The notes under the pieces: generated by a model
Seen by the model: only the letters and a program-made list of their open reading frames with translations
What the model was told of the DNA's origin: nothing
The model's database searches: none
Shown here: one piece after another, positions 26,303-34,951 of the stretch
Layout of the letters: each line of letters opens with the position of its first letter
Numbering within the stretch: the stretch's first letter is position 1
Translations under genes and position numbers: made by a program
From: Geodermatophilus amargosae
GTDB taxonomy: Bacteria; Actinomycetota; Actinomycetes; Mycobacteriales; Geodermatophilaceae
Direction: 5' to 3'
NCBI RefSeq assembly: GCF_900116515.1
Contig: NZ_FPBA01000010.1
Coordinates: forward strand, 112,192-176,191
Length of the DNA: 64,000 bases

Positions 26303-26358
26303 GGACCCTCCTGCGTCCCGCCGCGCGCAGGCTCGCGGCGGGACCCTGCAGGAGGGCC
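26303..26358. repeat. GC-rich intergenic palindrome, copy 3
   Basis: CCCTCCTGC (26306-26314) pairs with GCAGGAGGG (26348-26356), and an inner stem CCCGCCGC/GCGGCGGG is nested inside. The right half (26329-26358) matches copies 1 and 2 in the GCTCGCGGCGGG core. It follows the pgeF stop directly and precedes yggS. Confidence 0.8.
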
Positions 26359-26389
26359 GTTCCAGTACGTCGCCGGGGAGGATCGGCCC

Positions 26390-27139
26390 ATGACCTCCCC
26401 GGCCGACCGTCTGCGGGCCGTCCGCGACCGCATCGCCACCGCCGCCCGCGCCGCCGGGCGCGACCCGTCGTTGGTGACCCTCCTCGCGGTGAGCAAGACC
26501 TGGCCGGCCGAGGCGGTCCGCGAGCTCGCCGCGCTCGGTCAGACGGCGTTCGGCGAGAACCGCGCCCAGGAGCTCACCGCCAAGGCCGCCGAGCTCGCCG
26601 ACCTGCCGCTCGAGTGGCACTTCATCGGCCAGCTGCAGCGCAACAAGGCCGCCGCCGTCGCCCGCACCGGCGCCGTCGTCCACTCCCTCGACCGGCTGCC
26701 GTTGGCCCGCGCGCTGGCGCGGGTGGGGGAGGAGGCCGGCCGGCCGGTCGGCGTCTTCCTCCAGGTCGACCTCGGCGGCGCGGCCGGCGAGCTGGCCGAG
26801 CGCGGTGGCGCCACGCCCGACGACGTCCCGGCACTCGCCGACGCCGTCGCGGACCTGCCCGGGCTGACCCTGCGCGGCCTCATGGCGGTCGCGCCGCGCG
26901 GCGAGGAGCCCGGCCCCGCCTTCGTCCGGCTGGCCGCCCTCGCCGAGCGCGTGCGGGCCGACCACCCCGGGGCCGCGGAGCTGTCCGCGGGCATGAGCGG
27001 AGACCTCGAGGAGGCGATCGCGGCGGGCGCCACGCTCGTGCGTGTCGGTACCGCGCTCTTCGGCTCCCGACCCCTAACCTCAGCGCGAGTCACACCAGTC
27101 ACAGGGGTCCCACCCGGATCCCCGGAGGAGGTCGTCTGA
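26390..27139 (+). CDS. Pyridoxal-phosphate homeostasis protein (YggS/PLPBP)
   Basis: The protein has 249 residues. It shows [21 protein letters not shown] with the PLP-binding lysine near residue 36, [46 protein letters not shown] and the phosphate-binding end [31 protein letters not shown] 26390 follows GGGGAGGA. The family binds PLP without catalysis and balances vitamin B6 and amino acid pools. It overlaps sepF by one base (TGATG), as in other ylm operons. Confidence 0.94.
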   Translation: MTSPADRLRAVRDRIATAARAAGRDPSLVTLLAVSKTWPAEAVRELAALGQTAFGENRAQELTAKAAELADLPLEWHFIGQLQRNKAAAVARTGAVVHSLDRLPLARALARVGEEAGRPVGVFLQVDLGGAAGELAERGGATPDDVPALADAVADLPGLTLRGLMAVAPRGEEPGPAFVRLAALAERVRADHPGAAELSAGMSGDLEEAIAAGATLVRVGTALFGSRPLTSARVTPVTGVPPGSPEEVV

Positions 27140-28002
27140 TGGCCGGTGCCATGCGGAAGATGGGCATCTACCTCGGACTCGTCGAGGACGACGACGCCCG
27201 CGCCTACGGGCGCTACGACGTGCGCCAGTCCGACCACCACGACCGGTACGACGAGGGCCGGTACGACGACGGCCGCTACGACGAGGGCCGGTTCGACGAA
27301 GGGCGCTACGACCCGGCCCGCTACGACGACGGCCGGTACGACTCCGGGCGCTACGACGAGCGCCGGTACGACCGGCTCGGCGAGTCCTACCCCGGTGAGC
27401 GGACCGACGAGGGCCGCCGCCGCGAGTCCGACCGGCACGACGGCGAGCGGTACGACAACGAGCGCTACGACGGCGACCGCGTCGACGACGGCCGGCCCGC
27501 CGTCCGCGCCGCCGCCCCGACCGGCCCCGAGCCCGCCGTCCTCCGCCGCGCGGGCGCGACCCGCATCGGCCTGGCACAGCCGGTGTCCGGCGTCGCCCCG
27601 GCCGCCTCGGGCCCGTCCCGGATCGGTGCGGTCAGCGGCGGGGCGGGCGGGGCCGCGGCCGGCCTGGCCGCCCGCGAGCCGGTGACGGTCGCACCCGAGC
27701 CGGCGCCCGCCCCGGTGGTGCAGCCCTACCGGATCACCACCCTGCACCCCAAGACGTACAACGAGGCGCGCGCCATCGGCGAGGCGTTCCGCGACGGCAG
27801 CCCGGTCATCATGAACCTCACCGAGCTCGACCACGCCGACGCGCGACGGCTGGTGGACTTCGCCGCGGGACTCGTCTTCGGGCTGCGCGGTAGCATCGAG
27901 CCCGTCACGGCCAAGGTGTTCCTGCTCAGCCCGCGGGACGTCGACGTGACGGCCGAGGACAAGGCCAAGATCCGCGAGGGCGGGTTCTTCGAGGAGTCCT
28001 GA
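27139..28002 (+). CDS. sepF: Z-ring anchor SepF with an unusually long repeat linker
   Basis: The protein has 287 residues. The N-terminal membrane-targeting helix [19 protein letters not shown] and the C-terminal core ([66 protein letters not shown]) are canonical. Actinobacterial SepF is commonly about 150-220 residues. Here the linker is expanded by a run of [10 protein letters not shown] units (residues about 35-78) and an Ala/Pro-rich stretch. The ATG overlaps the yggS stop, behind GGAGGAGG. SepF tethers FtsZ to the membrane. The linker is highly charged, alternating Arg and Asp. Confidence 0.93.
   Translation: MAGAMRKMGIYLGLVEDDDARAYGRYDVRQSDHHDRYDEGRYDDGRYDEGRFDEGRYDPARYDDGRYDSGRYDERRYDRLGESYPGERTDEGRRRESDRHDGERYDNERYDGDRVDDGRPAVRAAAPTGPEPAVLRRAGATRIGLAQPVSGVAPAASGPSRIGAVSGGAGGAAAGLAAREPVTVAPEPAPAPVVQPYRITTLHPKTYNEARAIGEAFRDGSPVIMNLTELDHADARRLVDFAAGLVFGLRGSIEPVTAKVFLLSPRDVDVTAEDKAKIREGGFFEES
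27240..27375. repeat. Degenerate 15-bp tandem repeat in sepF
   Basis: Units of the type CGGTACGACGAGGGC, coding R-Y-D-x-G, recur about nine times with third-base and fourth-codon variation. The array is in frame and forms an Arg/Asp/Tyr-rich linker. Confidence 0.85.
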
Positions 28003-28071
28003 CGCCGTCGGCCGGGGCGCTGGAGGGTAGGCAGACTCGGCACCGCTGGTGCCCCGGGACGAGCGAGGACA

Positions 28072-28368
28072 GTGGGCATCTTCTGGCAGGTCGTCTCATC
28101 GATCCTGCTCGTCTTCCTCATCCTCCTGTTCGCGCGCTTCGTCGTGGACTGGGTGATGGTGCTGGCGCGCAGTTGGCGCCCGTCCGGCTTCGTCGCCGCG
28201 GGTCTGGAGGTCGTGTACGCGACCACCGATCCGCCGCTCAAGGCGATCCGGAAGGTGATCCCGCCCCTGAACCTGGGGTCCATACGTCTGGACCTCGCGT
28301 TCATGGTGTTATTGATCGCCGTCTACATCCTGCGGAGCATCACGTCCGGTCTCGCCCTCACCGCGTGA
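28072..28368 (+). CDS. YggT family membrane protein
   Basis: The protein has 98 residues with two helices: [24 protein letters not shown] near the N-terminus and [16 protein letters not shown] near the C-terminus. The connecting [25 protein letters not shown] is the YggT signature. The GTG at 28072 follows GCGAGGA. The gene sits between sepF and divIVA, its usual place in actinobacteria, and belongs to the polar growth/division neighbourhood. Its exact role is unknown. Confidence 0.92.
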   Translation: MGIFWQVVSSILLVFLILLFARFVVDWVMVLARSWRPSGFVAAGLEVVYATTDPPLKAIRKVIPPLNLGSIRLDLAFMVLLIAVYILRSITSGLALTA

Positions 28369-28438
28369 CCGCCGTGCGCGCGCAGCGGCGCGCGACCCGA
28401 CAGACCCCGTACCCGCCGTCCGACCCGAGGTGAGCCCC

Positions 28439-29161
28439 TTGCCACTCACGCCAGCCGACGTGCACAACGTCGTCTTCAAGAAGCCGCCGATCGGTAAGCG
28501 TGGCTACGACGAGGACGAGGTCGACGCGTTCCTCGACGTGGTGGAGGCCGAGCTCGCCCGGCTGATCGAGGAGAACAACGAGCTGCGCGCGGGCTCCAGC
28601 ACCGGCCGGGTCGCCGCCCAGCCGGTCGCCCCCGAGCCGACCCCGGCCCCGGCTCCCGCCCCGCCGCCGCAGCCGGCCGCCCGCGAGGACGACACCGCGC
28701 GCGCCTCCCGGATGCTGGCGCTGGCCTCCGAGACCGCCGACCGCTACGTCAACGAGGCCAAGTCGCAGGCCGACCAGATGGTCTCCACGGCCAAGACCAA
28801 CAGCGACCGGATGGTCGCCGAGGCCCGCGCCAAGAGCGAGCAGATGGTCAACGAGGCCCGCACCCGCGCCGACTCGATGCTCAACGACGCGCGCACCCGC
28901 GCCGACACGATGGAGCGCGAGGCCCGCGCCAAGGCCGCGGCCCTCGACCAGGACGCCGAGCGCCGGCACGCCGAGGTCATGGGCGGCCTCGAGGAGAAGC
29001 GGGCCAGCCTCGAGCGCAAGATCGAGGAGTTGCGCACCTTCGAGCGCGAGTACCGGACCCGCTTCCGGTCCTACCTCGAGTCGCACCTGCGCGACCTCGA
29101 CGCCCGCGGCTCGGCCGAGCCGTCGTCGGCCACCCGCCAGACGCAGCACGCCACGGCGTAA
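28439..29161 (+). CDS. divIVA: Polar growth protein DivIVA (Wag31)
   Basis: The protein has 240 residues from TTG 28439. The start is chosen because actinobacterial DivIVA begins [11 protein letters not shown], which is exactly what TTG gives, and GAGGTGAG lies at good spacing before it. GTG 28430, inside that Shine-Dalgarno, would add three residues. The N-terminal membrane-curvature domain has [38 protein letters not shown]. After a Pro/Ala linker (about 60-80) a long coiled coil runs to about residue 220. It recruits the cell-wall machinery to poles and septa. A strong hairpin ends the gene. Confidence 0.95.
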   Translation: MPLTPADVHNVVFKKPPIGKRGYDEDEVDAFLDVVEAELARLIEENNELRAGSSTGRVAAQPVAPEPTPAPAPAPPPQPAAREDDTARASRMLALASETADRYVNEAKSQADQMVSTAKTNSDRMVAEARAKSEQMVNEARTRADSMLNDARTRADTMEREARAKAAALDQDAERRHAEVMGGLEEKRASLERKIEELRTFEREYRTRFRSYLESHLRDLDARGSAEPSSATRQTQHATA

Positions 29162-29171
29162 CCGAACTCCC

Positions 29172-29210
29172 CGACAGGGCCCCCGGACTCCCCGTCCGGG
29201 GGCCCTGTCG
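29172..29210 (+). terminator. Strong hairpin terminator after divIVA
   Basis: A perfect 17-bp stem, CGACAGGGCCCCCGGAC (29172-29188) with 29194-29210, has the 5-base loop TCCCC. It starts 10 bases after the divIVA stop and has no T tract. Confidence 0.85.
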
Positions 29211-29253
29211 CGTCCGGGGCCGGGAGGGGCCGGGGCGCCGGCGGAGCCGCCGC

Positions 29254-29259
29254 TACAGT
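29254..29259 (+). promoter_or_regulatory. -10 box for a leaderless transcript
   Basis: TACAGT ends six bases before GTG 29266, with no Shine-Dalgarno in the gap. The spacing predicts transcription starting on the GTG. Confidence 0.6.
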
Positions 29260-29265
29260 CGCGCC

Positions 29266-30057
29266 GTGGTCGTCGTCGCCGGTCTCCTCGTGCTCGCCGG
29301 CCTCGGGCTGTTCGTCGCCGGCGTCCTGACCGCCGTCACGGCCTGGTACTGGGCCTGCGTCGTCGCCTGCGCCCTGGCCGCCGTGCTGCTGGTGGTCGCC
29401 CGGCTGCGGGCGCCGGCGCGGGATCTCCCGCGCACCGCCGAGCAGCCGGTCGTCCCGCCCGGGCCGGCGGTCGTGCCCGACCCGGCGACCCCGCCACCGC
29501 TCCTGCGCGCCGGCGACGAGGTCCCCGCCGAGCGGCCCGACGACCACCGTCCCGACGACCACCGTCCCGACGACCACCGTCCCGACGACCACCGTCCCGA
29601 CGACCACCGTCCCGACGACCACCGTCCCGACGACGCCCGGCCCGGCGATGACCGCCCCGAACACCGCGACACCAGCGCCTACCGGCCCTACGATGCCCTG
29701 CGGCCGGCCGATCCGGCACCTCGCACCGGCGGGCAGCACGCGACCGGGCCTTCGACCGGCGCCCGCCACGCGGTGGGCGGACCGGCCGGCGGCACCGCCG
29801 GCGACGGTGACCCAGCCGAGGAGGACGTCGAGGTCACCGACCTGCTCGTGGTCGTCGACCTGGCCGACGAGGTGCTCGTTGTCGACGAGCACCCGCGCTA
29901 CCACCTGGCCGACTGCGCCTGGCTGGCCGGGCGCTCGACATTCCCCATGCCGGTGCGGGAGGCCCGCACCGACGGGTTCACCCCGTGCGGCCGGTGCGGC
30001 CCGGACGGCCACCTGGCCGCCGTCGAGCGTGCCCGGAGGGCCTCCCGCCGACGCTAG
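29266..30057 (+). CDS. Unknown membrane protein with Asp/His repeat and Cys/His C-terminal motif
   Basis: I do not recognise a named family. The 263-residue protein has two N-terminal membrane helices (VVVAGLLVLAGLGLFVAGVLTAV and WYWACVVACALAAVLLVVA). A Pro-rich stretch leads into an array of R-P-D-D-H units (residues about 91-125). The C-terminal ~60 residues contain H-x-A-D-C and P-C-G-R-C-G (HLADCAWL ... GFTPCGRCG), which looks like a zinc or iron site of one His and three Cys. I recall similar tails at the end of other short actinobacterial membrane proteins. The GTG start has a -10 box six bases upstream. It converges on ileS, and both stops share one CTAG. Confidence 0.75.
   Translation: MVVVAGLLVLAGLGLFVAGVLTAVTAWYWACVVACALAAVLLVVARLRAPARDLPRTAEQPVVPPGPAVVPDPATPPPLLRAGDEVPAERPDDHRPDDHRPDDHRPDDHRPDDHRPDDHRPDDARPGDDRPEHRDTSAYRPYDALRPADPAPRTGGQHATGPSTGARHAVGGPAGGTAGDGDPAEEDVEVTDLLVVVDLADEVLVVDEHPRYHLADCAWLAGRSTFPMPVREARTDGFTPCGRCGPDGHLAAVERARRASRRR
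29536..29640. repeat. Six perfect 15-bp tandem repeats plus a degenerate copy
   Basis: CCCGACGACCACCGT occurs six times from 29536 to 29625, and a seventh altered copy runs to 29640. The unit codes for Arg-Pro-Asp-Asp-His in frame. Confidence 0.95.
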
Positions 30058-33000
30058 GCGCGGGCGAGCCAGAACCGCGAGCCGGACGGCCCCTCGACGC
30101 CGGGGCCCTCACCGGCGGTACCCGCGTGCACGGCGCTCGCCAGCACCTCGCCGGCCAGCTGGTCGCCGGCCCCGGTGAGCGCCTCGGCCATCTGGCCGGC
30201 CGCGGGGGAGTCGTCCGTGGTCCACCACAGCGTGATCCGGTCGCTGACCGCCAGGCCGGCGTTCTTGCGGGCCTCCTGGACCAGCCGCACCGCCTCGCGG
30301 ACCAGCCCGGCGCGCTCCAGCTCCGGCGTCAGCGTGAGGTCCAGCGCCACCGTGAGCCCGCCGGCGCTGGCCACCGTCCAGCCCTCGCGCGGCGTCTCGG
30401 TGACCACCAGGTCGCCGTCCTCGAGCGGTACCGCCTGCCCGTCGACGTCGACCGACGCCGTCCCCGCCCGGTAGGCGGCCACCAGCTCGGCGGGGTCGGC
30501 CGCGGCGACGGCCTTGGCCACGGCCTGCACCTGCTTGCCCCGCCGCCGTCCGACGGCGCGGAAGTCGACCTTCACGCTGACGTCGACCAGGTCGCCGCCC
30601 ACCGCCGCCAGCTCGGCGAGCTCGGCCACGTTGAGCTCGTCGGCGACCTCGGCCACCAGGTCGCGGCCCATCGACGCCCACCCGGGCGCGGCGACCAGCG
30701 CCCGCGCCAGCGGCTGCCGGGTGCGCACCTTCGCCGAGGTGCGGGCCGCGCGGCCCAGCTCCACCAGCCGGCGCACCAGGTCGACCTGCGCCACCAGCAG
30801 CGGGTCGCGGGCGCCGGCGTCGACCGTCGGCCAGGAGGCCAGGTGCACCGAGTCGGGCGCGTCCGCGCCATCGCCCGTGACCAGGCCCGGGCGGACCACC
30901 CGCGACCACACCTCCTCGGTGACGAACGGGGTGAACGGCGCCATCAGCCGGGTCAGCCCGTCGAGGACCTCGTGCAGCGTGCCGAGCGCCGAGGGGTCGC
31001 CGTCCCAGAAGCGGCGGCGGGAGCGGCGGACGTACCAGTTGGACAGGTCGTCGACGAACTGCGCGAGCAACCGGCCGGCGCCCTGGGTGTCGAAGGCCTC
31101 CAGCGCGTCGGTGACGCCCTCGGTGACCGCTGCCAGCTGCGCGAGCGCCCAGCGGTCCAGCAGCGGCCGCTCGGCGCGCGGCGGCACCCGGTCGCCCTCC
31201 CGCCCGCCCACCGGGTCCCAGCCGTTGGTCTCGGCGTAGAGGGTGAGGAAGCTGGCGGTGTTCCAGTAGGTCAGCAGGACCTTGCGGACCACCTCGGACA
31301 GCGTCTCGTGCCCCACCCGCCGGGCCGACCACGGCGACCCGCCGGCGAGCATGAACCAGCGGACGGCGTCGGCCCCGTGCCGGTCCATGAGCGGGATGGG
31401 CTCGAGGATGTTGCCCAGGTGCTTGCTCATCTTGCGGCCGTCCTCGGCGAGGATGTGGCCCAGGCACAGCACGTCCTCGTAGGAGTTCTTCCCGAACACC
31501 AGCGTGCCCACGGCCATGAGCGAGTAGAACCAGCCGCGGGTCTGGTCGATGGCCTCGCAGATGAACTGCGCCGGGTAGGCGGCCTCGAACTGCTCCTGGT
31601 TGCGGTGCGGGGCGCCCCACTGGGCGAAGGGCATCGAGCCGGAGTCGTACCAGGCGTCGATGACCTGCGGCACGCGCCGGTAGGTGCCCTCCTCGCCGGG
31701 GCGGGTGAAGGTCACCTCGTCGATGAAGGGCCGGTGCGGGTCGAGGCCGGCGAGGTCCTGCCCGGTCAGCTCGGAGAGCTCGGCCAGCGACCCGACGACG
31801 ACCATGCGGGAGGGGTCGGCGTCGTTGCGCCAGATGGGCAGCGGCGTGCCCCAGTAGCGGTCCCGCGAGAGCGCCCAGTCGACGTTGTTGTTCAGCCAGT
31901 CGCCGTAGCGGCCCCACTGGATGGTCTCGGGGTGCCAGGACGTCTTCTCGTTCTCGGCGAGCAGCTGGTCCTTGACCGCGCTGGTGCGGATGTACCAGGA
32001 CGGCTGCGCGTAGTACATGAGCGGCGTGTGGCAGCGCCAGCAGTGCGGGTAGCTGTGCTCGTAGCGCTGCTCGCGCCACAGCACCCCGCGGGCCTGCAGG
32101 TCGACGACGAGCTCGTCGTCGGCGGCCTTGAAGAACCGCCCGCCGACCAGGCCGACCTCGGGCAGGAAGTGGCCCGAGGCGTCGACCGGGTTGACGACGG
32201 GCAGGCCGTAGGCGCGGCAGACGGCGAGGTCGTCGGCGCCGAAGGCGGGGGACTGGTGGACCAGGCCGGTGCCGTCGTCGGTGGTGACGTAGTCGGCGAG
32301 GACGACGTAGTGGGTGTCCTCCCCCTCGGGGAAGTCGACCAGCTCGAAGGGGCGCCGGTAGTGCGTGCGCTCCCAGTCGCGCCCGGTGGTGCGTGCGAGC
32401 ACCTCGACGTCGTCGGTGTCGCCGCCGAAGACCGCGGCCAGCAGGGGCTCGGCGACGACGAGGGTGTCCTCGCCACGGCGCGCGACGACGTAGGTGACGT
32501 CGGGGTTCACCGCGACGGCGGTGTTGGACGGCAGCGTCCACGGCGTCGTCGTCCAGACGAGCAGGTCGGCCTTGCCGGCCCACTCGCCGTCGGTGACCGG
32601 CAGCCGGACGTAGACCGAGGGATCTGTGATCGACTCGTACCCCTGGGCGACCTCGTGGTCGGACAGTCCGGTGCCGCAGCGCGGGCAGTAGGGGGCCACG
32701 CGGTGGTCCTCGACGAGCAGGCCCTTGTCGAAGACCGTCTTGAGCGACCACCACACGCTCTCGACGTAGGCGGGGTCCATCGTCCAGTAGGCGGTGGACA
32801 TGTCGACCCAGTAGCCCATCCGGCGGGTGAGGTCGCTGAAGGAGTCGACGTGCCGCATGACCGACTCGCGGCAGCGGGCGTTGAACTCGGCGATGCCGTA
32901 CCGCTCGATGTCGGGCTTGCCGGCGAAGCCGAGCTCCTGCTCGACGGCGATCTCGACCGGCAGGCCGTGGCAGTCCCAGCCGGCGCGGCGGGGCACGTGC

Positions 33001-33239
33001 CAGCCCTGCATCGTCTTGAACCGCGGGAAGACGTCCTTGAAGGCGCGCGCCTCGATGTGGTGGGTGCCGGGGCGGCCGTTGGCGGTGGGCGGGCCCTCGT
33101 AGAAGACCCACTGCGGCCGGCCCTGCGAGGCCTCCAGGGACCGCGCGAAGACGTCGGCGTCCTCCCAGCGGCGCAGCACGTCCTGCTCGAGCGCGGGCAG
33201 GTCGACCTGGGGTGGCAGCGCACGGAACGGAGAGCTCAC
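30054..33239 (-). CDS. ileS: Isoleucyl-tRNA synthetase
   Basis: The protein has 1061 residues, normal for the longer IleS class. The HIGH motif appears as GRPGTHHIEAR near residue 58 and KMSKS as DGRKMSKHLGN; the editing domain (VWTTTPWTLPSNTAVAV) and C-terminal anticodon-binding domain are present. The GTG at 33239 has GGAGG only one base upstream, too close for a Shine-Dalgarno, whereas GACAAT ends six bases before it, so the message may be leaderless. The upstream gap to the divergent antiporter gene is only 95 bases, too short for the T-box leader found at many actinobacterial ileS genes. The stop overlaps that of the convergent unknown gene. Confidence 0.97.
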   Translation of the reverse strand: MSSPFRALPPQVDLPALEQDVLRRWEDADVFARSLEASQGRPQWVFYEGPPTANGRPGTHHIEARAFKDVFPRFKTMQGWHVPRRAGWDCHGLPVEIAVEQELGFAGKPDIERYGIAEFNARCRESVMRHVDSFSDLTRRMGYWVDMSTAYWTMDPAYVESVWWSLKTVFDKGLLVEDHRVAPYCPRCGTGLSDHEVAQGYESITDPSVYVRLPVTDGEWAGKADLLVWTTTPWTLPSNTAVAVNPDVTYVVARRGEDTLVVAEPLLAAVFGGDTDDVEVLARTTGRDWERTHYRRPFELVDFPEGEDTHYVVLADYVTTDDGTGLVHQSPAFGADDLAVCRAYGLPVVNPVDASGHFLPEVGLVGGRFFKAADDELVVDLQARGVLWREQRYEHSYPHCWRCHTPLMYYAQPSWYIRTSAVKDQLLAENEKTSWHPETIQWGRYGDWLNNNVDWALSRDRYWGTPLPIWRNDADPSRMVVVGSLAELSELTGQDLAGLDPHRPFIDEVTFTRPGEEGTYRRVPQVIDAWYDSGSMPFAQWGAPHRNQEQFEAAYPAQFICEAIDQTRGWFYSLMAVGTLVFGKNSYEDVLCLGHILAEDGRKMSKHLGNILEPIPLMDRHGADAVRWFMLAGGSPWSARRVGHETLSEVVRKVLLTYWNTASFLTLYAETNGWDPVGGREGDRVPPRAERPLLDRWALAQLAAVTEGVTDALEAFDTQGAGRLLAQFVDDLSNWYVRRSRRRFWDGDPSALGTLHEVLDGLTRLMAPFTPFVTEEVWSRVVRPGLVTGDGADAPDSVHLASWPTVDAGARDPLLVAQVDLVRRLVELGRAARTSAKVRTRQPLARALVAAPGWASMGRDLVAEVADELNVAELAELAAVGGDLVDVSVKVDFRAVGRRRGKQVQAVAKAVAAADPAELVAAYRAGTASVDVDGQAVPLEDGDLVVTETPREGWTVASAGGLTVALDLTLTPELERAGLVREAVRLVQEARKNAGLAVSDRITLWWTTDDSPAAGQMAEALTGAGDQLAGEVLASAVHAGTAGEGPGVEGPSGSRFWLARA

Positions 33240-33245
33240 GCCTCC

Positions 33246-33251
33246 ATTGTC
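33246..33251 (-). promoter_or_regulatory. Possible -10 box for leaderless ileS
   Basis: GACAAT reads leftward and ends six bases before GTG 33239. It matches A at position 2 and T at position 6 of the actinobacterial -10. Confidence 0.4.
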
Positions 33252-33334
33252 ACCGAGCCGTCGAGCGTGCCCGCGCGCAGGCGCAACGGGGCCGACACGG
33301 GGGTGCGGGAGGATGCGCCCATGGGCGGGGTGCG

Positions 33335-34846
33335 GTGAACACGACGGTCACCCTCGCCCTCGCCGTCGGGGCGCTGGTCGTGCTCGTCGCCGCGATCGCC
33401 CTGCGCCTGGCCGACCGCCTGGGCCTGCCCAGCCTGCTGCTGTACCTGGCGCTCGGCGTGGCACTGGGGGAGAGCGGCCTCGGCATCCAGTTCGAGGACT
33501 ACCGGCTCACCCACACGCTGGGGTACGCCGCCCTCCTCGTCATCCTCGCCGAGGGCGGTCTCACGACGAGGTGGGCCGACGTCCGCCGGGCGATCGGGCC
33601 CGGGGTCGCGCTGTCCACCGTCGGCGTCGCGGTCAGCGTGGGCGCGACCGCGGCCGTGGGCGTCTGGGTGCTGGGCTTCGACTGGGGCTTCGCCCTCCTG
33701 CTCGCCGCGGTCATCAGCTCGACCGACGCCGCCGCCGTCTTCGCCACCCTGCGGCGACTGCCCCTCCCGCGCCGGGTGGCCGCCTCCCTGGAGGCCGAGA
33801 GCGGCCTCAACGACGCCCCGGTCATCCTGCTGGTGACCGCGCTGGCCGAGTCGCTCACCGGGGCGGTGGCGCAGGCGTGGTGGCTGGTCGGCCTGGTGGT
33901 CGTCGCCGAGCTCGTCGGAGGCGCCGTCATCGGGGTCGCGATCGGCTTCGGGGGCGTCGCGCTGCTGCGCCGGGTGGCGCTCCCCGTGGCCGGGTTCTAC
34001 CCCCTCGCGACACTGGCGCTCTGCGTGCTCGCGTACTCGTCGGCGTCGCTGGCGCACACCTCCGGCTTCGTCGCGGTCTACCTGTGCGGGCTGGTGCTGG
34101 GCAACGCCACGCTGCCGCACCGGGCGGCCAGCATTGGGTTCGCCGAGGGCATGGCGTCACTGGCCCAGATCGGCCTGTTCGTCCTGCTCGGTCTGCTCGT
34201 GTCCCCGGGCCGGCTGCCCGAGGCCGTCGGACCGGCGCTGGTCGTGGGCGGCGCTCTGCTGCTGCTCGCCCGGCCCCTGTCGGTGGCGGCCAGCCTGGTG
34301 TGGTTCCGCTTCCCGTGGGCCCAGCAGGCGTTCATCTCCTGGGCGGGCCTGCGCGGCGCGGTGCCGATCGTCGCGGCCATCATCCCGCTGACCGCCGACG
34401 TCCCCGGGGCGACGACGGTCTTCGACACGGTGTTCGTGCTGGTCGTCGTCTTCACGATCGTGCAGGGCTGGTCGCTGCCCTGGGTGGCCCGGCGCCTGCG
34501 GATCGCCACCCCGGTGACCCCTCGCGACGTGCAGGTCGAGGCGGCGCCGCTGGGCGAGCTCGACGCCGAGATGATGCAGCTGACCGTGCCGGAGGGCTCC
34601 CGGTTGCACGGCGTGTACCTGCCCGAGCTGCGGCTGCCCGAGGACGCCGCGGTGGTGCTCATCGTCCGCGACGGCCGCTCGTTCGTCCCGGACGCGAGCA
34701 CCCGGCTGATGCGGGGCGACCAGGCGCTGCTGGTCTCGGCCCGGCGGTCCCGCCCGGAGGCCGAGCGCCGGCTCCGGGCGGTCAGCCGCGCCGGCCGGCT
34801 GGCCAGCTGGCGCGGCGAGCAGGGCGCCGTCACCGAGCGCGACTGA
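33335..34846 (+). CDS. NhaP/CvrA-type cation:proton antiporter with C-terminal TrkA-C domain
   Basis: The protein has 503 residues. About 12-13 helices of the CPA1/CPA2 type include ISSTDAAAVFATLRRLPLPRRVAASLEAESGLNDAPVILLV with the ion-binding Asp residues, and QAFISWAGLRGAVPIVAAI. The cytoplasmic end (residue ~400 on) has a TrkA-C-like fold: LGELDAEMMQLTVPEGSRLHGVYLPELRLPEDAAVVLIVRDGR. That pairing is typical of NhaP2/CvrA potassium:proton antiporters, gated by a ligand at the TrkA-C part. The GTG at 33335 follows GGGCGGGG. It is divergent from ileS. Confidence 0.9.
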   Translation: MNTTVTLALAVGALVVLVAAIALRLADRLGLPSLLLYLALGVALGESGLGIQFEDYRLTHTLGYAALLVILAEGGLTTRWADVRRAIGPGVALSTVGVAVSVGATAAVGVWVLGFDWGFALLLAAVISSTDAAAVFATLRRLPLPRRVAASLEAESGLNDAPVILLVTALAESLTGAVAQAWWLVGLVVVAELVGGAVIGVAIGFGGVALLRRVALPVAGFYPLATLALCVLAYSSASLAHTSGFVAVYLCGLVLGNATLPHRAASIGFAEGMASLAQIGLFVLLGLLVSPGRLPEAVGPALVVGGALLLLARPLSVAASLVWFRFPWAQQAFISWAGLRGAVPIVAAIIPLTADVPGATTVFDTVFVLVVVFTIVQGWSLPWVARRLRIATPVTPRDVQVEAAPLGELDAEMMQLTVPEGSRLHGVYLPELRLPEDAAVVLIVRDGRSFVPDASTRLMRGDQALLVSARRSRPEAERRLRAVSRAGRLASWRGEQGAVTERD

Positions 34847-34879
34847 CGACCCCGCTGCAGGGGCCGGACACACGGCGAA

Positions 34880-34907
34880 CGCCCCCCCCGGCGGACCGGA
34901 GGGGGCG
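34880..34907. terminator. Hairpin between convergent antiporter and mqo genes
   Basis: CGCCCCCCCCGG (34880-34891) pairs with CCGGAGGGGGCG (34896-34907) around CGGA, with one mismatch. It serves both converging genes. Confidence 0.75.
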
Positions 34908-34951
34908 CTCGTCGTGTGCTCGGCGGGAGGGCCTCGGAGGAGGCCCTGGCC

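Noticed and set aside
30109..33111. Thousand-codon frames opposite or shifted within ileS and dnaE
   Set aside because: Typical high-GC shadow frames; the ileS and dnaE frames carry all the catalytic motifs.
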